Assembly (NCBI GenBank): GCA_021107605.1
Contig: JAIOSN010000051.1
Location: forward strand, 1-7,812
Source: Anaerolineae bacterium
GTDB taxonomy: Bacteria; Chloroflexota; Anaerolineae; B4-G1; SLSP01
Reading direction: 5' to 3'
DNA: 7,812 nt
The notes below the pieces were generated by a model. That model was given only the letters and a program-made list of their open reading frames with translations. It did not search any database and was not told the DNA's origin. The position numbers and the translations under genes were made by a program. Below, piece by piece: positions 1-5,158 of this stretch (positions are counted from its first letter, which is position 1; every line of letters starts with the position of its first letter).

Positions 1-918
1 CCCTTTCCGCTCACTTTGTCCGCAGTGGAGCTCGCTTATCTGGATGACGCGCGAGATCTTTGGCTAATGGAGGTTGGCGATAGCAGCGCGCGCCGGAAAA
101 TTACCACGCAGGGAAACATACGCTCATTTGCCTGGTCCCCTGATGGTCAAACCCTGGCGTACCTCGTGAACGGCGCAGTGTGGCTCTATGATATGCAAAA
201 CGGCCAACCCGTACGCCTGTGCCCCGGTTTGCCAGATGCAGACGTTGGGCTTCGCTTGTCCTGGTCGCCCCAACAACAGTACTTGGTGTTGAATCAGGGT
301 ACCAGCATGACCCAAAAGCTAGCCCTGATCAAAGTGGCCACCGGGCAGATCGTCAGAGAACTGACCGTGCTGGGCTATGTTTGGGGGCCAACTGAACGGA
401 ACTTGTTGATTGGCCGCCGGCACTATCTGCAGCAGCAGATCACATTGGAATCAAGTGATACGGTGGACTTGGCTATAGTTGCGGTGGATAATCGGTCATC
501 AGCGCCCCAGATACTCTTAGAAGGGAGCGCTGAAGTACTTTACCACCCCACCGCTTGGTTGTCTACGGGAAAGATTCAATATAGTCGCCTAGATTGGAAC
601 GAAGCGGCACAGATCGGCGAGCAATCCTGGTGGGCCGCCTCTTGGCAGCACGGTGAACTGGGCGAGCCAGAGCGGCTAGTTATTCCTACATCTAAAGCTG
701 ACGTATCGATGCGGCAGCGTATCGTGGAACGATTACAGCTTCGGGATGCTGCTGCGGGTACTCTTTATTGGGACTGGTCTCCCGACCATACCAAGCTAGC
801 CGTTGAAGCAGAAGCGGAGCCTGGGCAATTATATCTGCTGGCATGGGAATCCAATGCCGAGCCTGATTTTCTGGGCACCGGGCTAAAACCCAGCTGGCGG
901 CCAGCACGCGAGGACTGA
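1..918 (+). CDS. PD40/TolB-like beta-propeller protein, 5' end outside window
   Basis: The reading frame is open from base 1 to the TGA at 916-918, giving at least 305 residues. It contains repeated propeller blade motifs of the WD40-like PD40 type: 'FAWSPDGQTLAYL' followed by 'VWLYDMQNGQ', then 'LSWSPQQQYLVL', then near the C-terminus 'YWDWSPDHTKLAVEA' and a closing 'LKPSWRP'. Such propellers usually act as binding scaffolds outside the cytoplasm. No catalytic residues can be named and the ligand is unknown. A TTG at 16-18 could be called as a start, but it has no ribosome site and would cut into what already reads as a blade ('LAYLDDARDLWLMEV'). I therefore treat the gene as truncated by the window edge, with its signal peptide or anchor probably upstream. 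It is followed by decayed sequence, not by a co-transcribed gene. Confidence 0.8.
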   Translation, partial: PFPLTLSAVELAYLDDARDLWLMEVGDSSARRKITTQGNIRSFAWSPDGQTLAYLVNGAVWLYDMQNGQPVRLCPGLPDADVGLRLSWSPQQQYLVLNQGTSMTQKLALIKVATGQIVRELTVLGYVWGPTERNLLIGRRHYLQQQITLESSDTVDLAIVAVDNRSSAPQILLEGSAEVLYHPTAWLSTGKIQYSRLDWNEAAQIGEQSWWAASWQHGELGEPERLVIPTSKADVSMRQRIVERLQLRDAAAGTLYWDWSPDHTKLAVEAEAEPGQLYLLAWESNAEPDFLGTGLKPSWRPARED

Positions 919-963
919 GGAGTTGCAGGGCAGCGTTTATACGGTCAAGTGTCCCCGTCGTCG

Positions 964-1080
964 TCATTCCTCAGTCAGCACGGATACCCACGCTGCGAGT
1001 GCCGTGGTCAGCGGTACGGCTAAGATCAACCCCGGGCTGCCGACCAGCGTGTGGACGAGTTCTAGTGCTAGCTGTGCTGG
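964..1080 (-). pseudogene. Remnant of the C-terminal end of a YibE/F-family membrane protein
   Basis: On the minus strand a short frame ending at the stop 964-966 reads 'ELVHTLVGSPGLILAVP' followed by 'LTTALAAW'. This closely matches the conserved last transmembrane segment that I recall for YibE/F-family multi-pass membrane proteins (typically E-hVRTLVGSIGLhLAVPLTT-hAA). Only about 35 residues resemble the family. Upstream in the same frame the translation turns into unrelated sequence running through the hairpin at 1134-1175. YibE/F proteins are several hundred residues long with many membrane segments, so this is a fragment. It is the only recognisable coding trace in the roughly 295-base gap between the propeller gene and the regulator remnant. 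The assignment rests on one motif recalled from memory. Confidence 0.5.
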
Positions 1081-1112
1081 GGGAGGTCTATCACGCCTGA
1101 GTAGTAATGGCA

Positions 1113-1121
1113 TGGTATAAT
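1113..1121 (+). promoter_or_regulatory. Extended -10 promoter upstream of the regulator remnant
   Basis: TG at 1113-1114, one base, then a perfect TATAAT at 1116-1121 form an extended -10 element. No good -35 is found at 16-18 bp, which is common for extended -10 promoters. Transcription would start near 1128, just before the hairpin at 1134-1175, and read towards the GTG at 1214. Confidence 0.55.
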
Positions 1122-1133
1122 AGACCGTTACGT

Positions 1134-1175
1134 AACCAAACATGACAGGTACTTGCGACCTGTCATGTTTTGGTT
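1134..1175 (+). promoter_or_regulatory. Strong hairpin in the leader of the regulator remnant, or terminator
   Basis: The arms 1134-1150 and 1158-1175 pair over 17 bases with a single extra T in the right arm; the loop is the 7 bases ACTTGCG at 1151-1157. It would start only a few bases into a transcript from the TATAAT at 1116-1121. No long T tract follows the stem (only four Ts, inside the right arm), so a classical terminator is not certain. Because the stem is symmetric it could also stop minus-strand transcription, for example of the former YibE/F gene, or be a copy of a dispersed repeat. Confidence 0.5.
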
Positions 1176-1213
1176 GTCTGGCAGCAAATACATCCAGGGA
1201 GAGGGGCGGGGTA

Positions 1214-1492
1214 GTGAGCAAATCCAGTCAGAGCATCCATGTGATAATAGCCGATGACCATCCAGTGGTACGGGAAGGTATTCGCGCGGTGTTGGAAAAG
1301 GTGGTGGATATGGAGGTTGTGGGAGAGGCCAGACTGGGCATCAGCGAGCATACCGTAGAGACGCATGTGGGGCAGATACTCTGTAAATTGGAGGTGTCCT
1401 CACGGACTGCAGTGGTTGTCTGGCTTTGGGAGCATTCTTTGGTGGTGGGGAAGAGTCGCGCTGGTGGAAATCAACCAGCAAAAGACGGTTGA
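1214..1492 (+). pseudogene. NarL/LuxR-type response regulator with its middle deleted
   Basis: Starting at GTG 1214 after a G-rich ribosome site (GAGGGGCGGGG), the 92-residue frame begins as a typical receiver domain: 'IHVIIADDHPVVREGIRAVL' at residues 8-27, including the acidic pair D14/D15. At about residue 39-41 (base ~1330) it jumps straight into the last part of a LuxR-type HTH, 'GISEHTVETHVGQIL' and 'VSSRTAVVVWLWEHSLV'. In intact family members about 110-125 residues lie between these segments. Lost are the phosphoacceptor Asp, the switch Thr/Ser and Lys of the receiver, the linker, and the first HTH helices. The deletion kept the frame. The recognition-helix sequence is present, but the product should not fold as a normal regulator. 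The residues after ~78 are not family-like and end inside the inverted repeat at 1465-1498. Confidence 0.75.
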
Positions 1493-1498
1493 TTTCCA
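1465..1498 (+). repeat. 12-bp perfect inverted repeat spanning the stop of the regulator remnant
   Basis: Arms TGGAAATCAACC (1465-1476) and GGTTGATTTCCA (1487-1498) pair perfectly around a 10-base loop. The TGA stop (1490-1492) lies in the right arm. No T tract follows; instead a consensus -35 starts four bases later at 1502. It may be a weak terminator separating the remnant from the next transcription unit, or a binding site next to that promoter. Confidence 0.5.
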
Positions 1499-1501
1499 GG
1501 A

Positions 1502-1531
1502 TTGACAGACTTAGCAGCAAAAGCTTATAAT
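1502..1531 (+). promoter_or_regulatory. Consensus sigma70-type promoter for the peptidase gene
   Basis: TTGACA at 1502-1507 and TATAAT at 1526-1531 are both perfect consensus hexamers, separated by 18 bp. Transcription would start near 1538 and give a leader of about 60 bases before the ATG at 1601. It is the strongest promoter-like sequence in the window, so the peptidase/lipoprotein pair is probably well expressed. Confidence 0.8.
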
Positions 1532-1550
1532 GCCAACTGTTAAAGGCTCG

Positions 1551-1681
1551 CTGGCTAGTCTGGTGAGCATATAGATCCCTATCCTAGAGGAGGCCTGAAA
1601 ATGAGTAAGATCAAGTTTGTATCGGTGTTGGTGTGTTTGGCGTTGTTGTTGAGTGCTGTGCCGGGGGCGGTAATGGGTCAG
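1551..1681 (+). repeat. Leader plus signal-peptide cassette, copy 1
   Basis: This segment carries a leader motif TAGTCTGGTGA (1556-1566), a ribosome site AGAGGAGG (1586-1593) and the first 27 codons of the peptidase gene. It matches 6876-7003 closely: the leader motif differs at one base, and 70 of 81 coding bases are identical by hand count, the first 29 without a mismatch. The mature proteins that follow are unrelated. Confidence 0.8.
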
Positions 1682-2785
1682 GAGCCGCCGCCGGGGAATC
1701 CCTTGGAGGATGCTACCCCAGAAGAACTGGCCGCCCAGCTCATTCGTTGTACTGACATTGATGGCGAGCAGTACTGCTTCTGTGCCGGTTTCATCGACTT
1801 GCAGCCGGGGAGTGCTGAGTGGCAAAAGTGGTTGTTGGCAGCGCTCGCTGAGGGAGACTCCTCCGGCGATATGTCGCTCGCTTCATATCTTCAGATTCGG
1901 GCACGTCTATCACCTGAAGAGCTGCGTAAGATTGAAGAGGAGGAGCTGGCGACGGCCCGCGATGCAGTGGGAGGGATCAAGCTTGCTAACTATTTGGCCG
2001 AGCCGGGACAGATGCCTGAGGATTTCTTTAAGCGTTACTCCTCACTCGGCATAGCGGAAGGTTCCTCCCAGGCGGATGCGCTCCGTCAGGCGGCCCTCAC
2101 TGGCGAACCGCTGGACCTTTCAGCGTTCCACATGCCTACCGCACTGGAAGCCCGGGAGGAAGCCTTTGTCCACGGTGAGGCAGTACCGGGTGAGGACGCT
2201 ACGATCCAGGGAGACTTCCACATTCTGGACGCTCCGAACTCCCGGTACATCATCTACCCCTACTACCGCGAGCAAGTGAAAAACTACTATTGCGGGCCAG
2301 CCACAATGGAGTCGTTCGCTGACGCTGACGGGAATGATCATAATCAGTACTACTGGGCTGCCGTGCTCGGTACGGAGACACTTGGTTACACCTCTATCTG
2401 GAACCTTGTTCCTGCAATCAACAACCACACCAACTGGGGTTCTTCGTCTCACGGGGGTTCCTACGCCGTCGTCAGCGTCAGCGGCAAGGATCAGAACTGG
2501 TTCGTCGCCCAGCACGAGGAACGTATCGGCATCTACGGCGCGCCCATCGCTGAACATGTCAAGCTCTGGAAGACGTACTTTGACTACCTGAAGTACGATC
2601 ATGGGGGGCACTACCAGACTGGACGCGGTTATAGTCAGAATACCGGCAAGATCGCCATCTTTGAACCTTACGACGAGCGTGACTGGTGTAATGATGGTTA
2701 TTACACCGGGAAGCGGCAGTACGTTTCCTTCGGGGATATGTGGGGCGCCACGTACGTGCATCCACAGAAGAACTTCGGGCGATGA
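1601..2785 (+). CDS. Exported C39-like cysteine peptidase
   Basis: ATG 1601 lies seven bases after AGAGGAGG. The 394-residue product opens with a Sec signal peptide (lysines 3 and 5, hydrophobic stretch 6-20, likely cut near 'AVMGQ' at 23-27). Residues 35-200 are an acidic, helical-looking region with a Cys cluster (C50, C59, C61). From about 205 to the end is a C39-like papain-fold domain: 'YYCGPATMESFADADG' supplies the likely nucleophile C231, and 'GGHYQTGRGY' the likely general base H337. The third residue may be E355 in 'IAIFEPYDE', where many C39_2 members have Asp-Pro. The order CGPA, 'LGTET', GHY, FEP resembles a secreted family I recall from Actinobacteria. No ABC transporter or leader-peptide substrate is near, so the bacteriocin-processing role of classical C39 is not supported; general extracellular peptidase activity is inferred. 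The stop overlaps the next start as ATGA, implying coupled translation. Confidence 0.8.
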   Translation: MSKIKFVSVLVCLALLLSAVPGAVMGQEPPPGNPLEDATPEELAAQLIRCTDIDGEQYCFCAGFIDLQPGSAEWQKWLLAALAEGDSSGDMSLASYLQIRARLSPEELRKIEEEELATARDAVGGIKLANYLAEPGQMPEDFFKRYSSLGIAEGSSQADALRQAALTGEPLDLSAFHMPTALEAREEAFVHGEAVPGEDATIQGDFHILDAPNSRYIIYPYYREQVKNYYCGPATMESFADADGNDHNQYYWAAVLGTETLGYTSIWNLVPAINNHTNWGSSSHGGSYAVVSVSGKDQNWFVAQHEERIGIYGAPIAEHVKLWKTYFDYLKYDHGGHYQTGRGYSQNTGKIAIFEPYDERDWCNDGYYTGKRQYVSFGDMWGATYVHPQKNFGR

Positions 2786-4040
2786 ATACTCTAATGCGGC
2801 AATTCGGGATGAGGGCAGCTCTGGCTGCCCTCATCCCGATACTTGTTAGTAGTGCTTGCTCGTTCCAGCCCGCCGGCCCGGGGGGGGATCCCACTTCTTC
2901 CAGTCCTATCCTCTCTCCGACGGACAACCCCGTAACCATGACGCCCACGTCCTCCCCAACACGCTGTCCGACGGCCACCACAACTGTGGAGACGCTAATC
3001 GCTCCGCGTCCGACCCCCATTCCAGAGGTCGAAATTGTGGATAACCTCTGGGAATGGACGGTGGTCGCCGGGCCATCGGAGGAGATACAGGCCGGCTTCG
3101 ACTACGACGGAGAAGTTCTCACTTGGAGAAGGTGGACGACGCCCGCGGGACAGAGTCAGACCCAGGTAGTGCAGCGCGAAGACGAGGTGTATGATTTGCA
3201 TCAGGGCCCGCCGGGCTGGGAAGTGACCGGCCGGCGAGTCGACGAGGGGCGGATCGTGATCGTCGAATACGAGGAACTCCACGGCGACTACCACCTTTGG
3301 GTTTACGAGCTAGAAAGCGGCGAACGTACTCTACTGGAGGAGTGGGGAGGTGAACCAGAGCGACACCAAGTCCCTCTGATATCATTGGATGGAGATAGGC
3401 TGGCTTGGAGTACTACTCTTGATGACGGGCAATCGTGTATCTCCATCCGGGACCTGGCAGTGGGTACCCAGTTTAACGCCGTGTGCCGTCGGGCCGACTC
3501 TAACTCCGGTGTGGTGAGTATTCCATATCTGCGTTGGCCAGTGCTTACCTACCAGTTGATAGAGGTAGACACCGATTCCAGCTCTAATTGTGGGACTATC
3601 TACACTCTCCAGCTCCCTGATGGCCAACCCCAGCCTCACCAGGTGACAGAGTGCGATGGCTTCCGAGGGGCGGCCGACGAGACCGTTCTTGTCTGGACGG
3701 AAATGCCCGAGGATTGCGAATACACGGAGAGGGACTGGATGAGCGGATCGTGAGGCTGGGTGTCGCCAGCGCCGGATCGATGGCCGTCTGTGAGGGACGA
3801 GCATACTGGAAGTGGGAGGCGGAGCTGTCAGCTGGCATTCATCCGGGCGAGATCCGTTCGTGGGTACCAGGAGGGCCGGTGGAGGTGATCTACCGCTCTC
3901 CGGATGTGCAAGGGGAAAGTTCTTACGCCACTACACTACCTCGGTGCCATGGCTCTTGGGTGGCGATTGAGCGAATGGGGGGGCTAAACAACGCACCTGG
4001 CTCACCGCATACGATCCTCGTGGCGCAGAAACCCAAATGA
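2782..4040 (+). pseudogene. Propeller-like lipoprotein, broken by a frameshift near 3735
   Basis: The first frame runs from ATG 2782 (ATGA overlap with the peptidase stop) to TGA 3751-3753, 323 residues. The start is a lipoprotein-like signal ending 'LVSSAC' (C26; Ser at -3 makes this a weak lipobox), followed by a Pro/Thr/Ser-rich linker to about residue 82. Then come beta-rich segments of propeller type ('PLISLDGDRLAWSTT', 'LRWPVLTYQL', 'AADETVLVWTE'). After 'CEYTERDW' the first frame ends within four residues. The -1 frame continues smoothly with 'DERIVRLGV', 'VCEGRAYWKWEAELS', 'VEVIYRSPD' and 'GSWVAIERMGG' to TGA 4038-4040. The second frame is open only after the TGA at 3618-3620, so the shift lies between 3621 and 3753, best near 3730-3745. 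Intact, the protein would be about 419 residues. A real mutation, an assembly error or programmed shifting are all possible; no slippery heptamer is evident. Confidence 0.7.
2804..2839 (+). terminator. Perfect 16-bp hairpin at the peptidase-lipoprotein junction
   Basis: Arms 2804-2819 and 2824-2839 are exact reverse complements with a four-base loop TCTG. The stem starts 19 bases after the peptidase stop but lies wholly inside the next gene, where it encodes residues 8-20 of the signal peptide. No U-tract follows (TACTTGTTAG), so full termination is doubtful. Partial termination, attenuation, or protection of the upstream message against 3' decay are reasonable alternatives. Confidence 0.5.
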
Positions 4041-4080
4041 TGATTAGCTTAACAAAGTGCCCAGACAGGGCATAGTACGT

Positions 4081-4134
4081 GACGGTCACCAGCTATCACT
4101 GTAACCACTGGTGACCGTCTTTGTATTTATATTT
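4081..4134 (+). terminator. Intrinsic terminator after the peptidase/lipoprotein operon
   Basis: A perfect 12-bp stem (GACGGTCACCAG at 4081-4092 with CTGGTGACCGTC at 4108-4119) has a 15-base loop and is followed by a T-rich run, TTTGTATTTATATTT. It lies 41 bases after the last stop of the broken lipoprotein gene, as expected for the end of that transcription unit. Confidence 0.75.
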
Positions 4135-4188
4135 GCAATTGAGGAGTTTGATGAATAAAGTCTTAAGATAGTCCTGCAAAGGTAGTGC

Positions 4189-4197
4189 TGGTATACT
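4189..4197 (+). promoter_or_regulatory. Probable extended -10 promoter for the short zinc-ribbon frame and the next gene
   Basis: TG at 4189-4190, one base, then TATACT at 4192-4197 fits an extended -10. No clear -35 hexamer is seen at 16-18 bp. It is the only good candidate between the terminator at 4081-4134 and the gene starting at 4364. Confidence 0.45.
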
Positions 4198-4234
4198 TGC
4201 GCCACTCTAATTCAAAAATAGCAGGAGGTTGGTT

Positions 4235-4324
4235 ATGCTTAAGGGCCCGCGTTGTGGGGCCCCTAATTGTGTCAAAAATGGACCAGGCCATGTATGGAAT
4301 GGAACAATCTATAGAATCCGGTGA
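4235..4324 (+). pseudogene. 29-codon open frame resembling the zinc-ribbon start of an IS1-like transposase
   Basis: ATG 4235 follows AGGAGGT (4223-4229) at five bases, an ideal ribosome site. The 29-residue product contains 'LKGPRCGAPNCVKNG' and 'WNGTIYR'. IS1-type and related transposases begin with a zinc ribbon of the form K-C-P-R-C-G-x-x-x-x-V-K-N-G, then h-N-G-x-x-x-Y-R-C. Here the first Cys is Gly (GGC in place of TGC, one base away) and the frame stops just where the second Cys pair is expected. I read it as the decayed 5' tip of a transposase gene that still has its translation signals. No inverted repeats or rest of the element are visible. Alternatively it is a short leader peptide for the gene at 4364: the stop is 39 bases before that ATG, and a GC-rich hairpin (GGGCCC at 4243-4248 and 4258-4263) lies within it. 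Confidence 0.45.
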
Positions 4325-4363
4325 GACCGAGTTTTGGTCATTTGTTTGAAAGGAGAACAGGTT

Positions 4364-5059
4364 ATGTCGAAACACAAACTGATTATCGTTGTGAGTGTAT
4401 GCGCCCTTTGCCTGGGACTCTGGGGAGTGGTTATCTTCAGGCCCCAGGTCTCTCTGGCCTCTCAAGGCCCCGAGGATGTGGCGCGCCAACAACTACCGGA
4501 AATTCTTCGTAAGGTTTCCAGGTTGGGCTGCGAAAAGTATGGTTTCAGGGATGAGAATGAACTGGAGTCCGCTGTGCTTGGCTTTCCCTACGAAGTATAC
4601 ACTCTATCTCCTCAAGCAGTACAAAGTTACAGAGCAGATCAATGCATGGCTGACTTGATCGTGCAAGAACAGAGGTGGGAATTCCCTGTCTTGGTGAATG
4701 GGGAAGCGAGAGGTTTGTTGACCGTAGCTCAGCAAGAAGGCCAATGGCGGGTGGTTGGATTTGGGGAACTGACTCTCAGTCGTAAGGTGGTAGATTTACA
4801 GGCAGGTTTCGCCAACGCCGAGGTCAATGGAGTTTCACCCTATTCCGTCAAATTGCTGAACGTATACCCAATCCAGGGTACGTTTGCTTTGATCGAATCG
4901 GAAAAGCAAGAGACACTCGTGTACCTGACCAGTTACCCGGGTCTCTTCGAGACCCTCGACCAGGCGCCCCTAGAAAGGCATTCACCGGAGGAACTGCTGC
5001 CACAAATCAGGGAGGCCCTCGCTACGCTGTCTGCGGGTCATAGCGAGGCGCGTCCCTAA
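4364..5059 (+). CDS. Exported or membrane-anchored protein of unknown function
   Basis: ATG 4364 follows AAGGAGA (4350-4356) at a good distance. The same frame extends ten codons upstream, but without a ribosome site. The 231-residue product starts with basic residues and a hydrophobic stretch (residues 6-24, 'LIIVVSVCALCLGLWGVV'), so it is either exported through Sec or tethered by one N-terminal segment. The mature part begins 'GPEDVARQQLPEILRKV'; then come a region with Cys 56 and Cys 94, 'WEFPVLVNGEARGLLTV' near 105-121, 'EGQWRVVGFGEL' near 125-136, and an acidic helical tail. The alternation of short strands resembles a small alpha/beta domain that I recall as uncharacterised in Gram-positive-like and Chloroflexota lipoproteins, but I cannot name a family. 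It may be co-transcribed with the short frame upstream; a hairpin (5084-5129) follows before the next gene. Confidence 0.75.
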   Translation: MSKHKLIIVVSVCALCLGLWGVVIFRPQVSLASQGPEDVARQQLPEILRKVSRLGCEKYGFRDENELESAVLGFPYEVYTLSPQAVQSYRADQCMADLIVQEQRWEFPVLVNGEARGLLTVAQQEGQWRVVGFGELTLSRKVVDLQAGFANAEVNGVSPYSVKLLNVYPIQGTFALIESEKQETLVYLTSYPGLFETLDQAPLERHSPEELLPQIREALATLSAGHSEARP

Positions 5060-5083
5060 CCCGTGAGAAACTTAAACGGATGG

Positions 5084-5129
5084 ACCGGCAAGCACTCTGT
5101 GCTAGTAGATTGCAGGGTGCTTTGCCGGT
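5084..5129 (+). repeat. Imperfect inverted repeat with competing stems before the DUF4830 lipoprotein gene
   Basis: ACCGGCAAGCAC (5084-5095) pairs with GTGCTTTGCCGGT (5117-5129) with one extra base in the right arm. A small nested hairpin, AGCAC-TCT-GTGCT (5091-5103), uses part of the same left arm, so the two cannot form together. No T tract follows. It could end transcription of the preceding gene or act as a leader element for the next one. Confidence 0.4.
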
Positions 5130-5158
5130 ATGTTCCTGGTTATACTAAGGAGGGATGT

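Noticed and set aside
16..18. TTG as the real start of the first propeller gene
   Set aside because: The frame is open back to base 1, no ribosome site precedes the TTG, and the following residues already belong to a blade. The gene is better read as cut by the window edge.
692..967. Minus-strand open frame as an extension of the YibE/F remnant
   Set aside because: Most of it lies opposite the end of the propeller gene, it is in a different frame from the remnant, and it carries no membrane-segment pattern.
2120..2761. Long minus-strand open frame (213 codons) opposite the peptidase gene
   Set aside because: It lies wholly opposite a well-supported coding region, has no ribosome site, and reads as low-complexity Val/Leu/Arg-rich sequence without domain motifs. 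It is the shadow expected from C-ending codons on the + strand.
3651..4040. Independent gene starting at GTG 3651
   Set aside because: It has no ribosome site, its first ~28 residues are out-of-frame sequence of the lipoprotein gene, and only the part after ~3738 looks like protein, continuing the propeller. It is explained better as the second half of a frameshifted gene.
5141..5146. TATACT before the DUF4830 lipoprotein gene as a -10 element
   Set aside because: The ribosome site begins at 5147, where a transcript from this -10 would only just be starting, and no -35 lies at 16-18 bp. I kept only the note that GGTTATACT recurs at 6856-6864.
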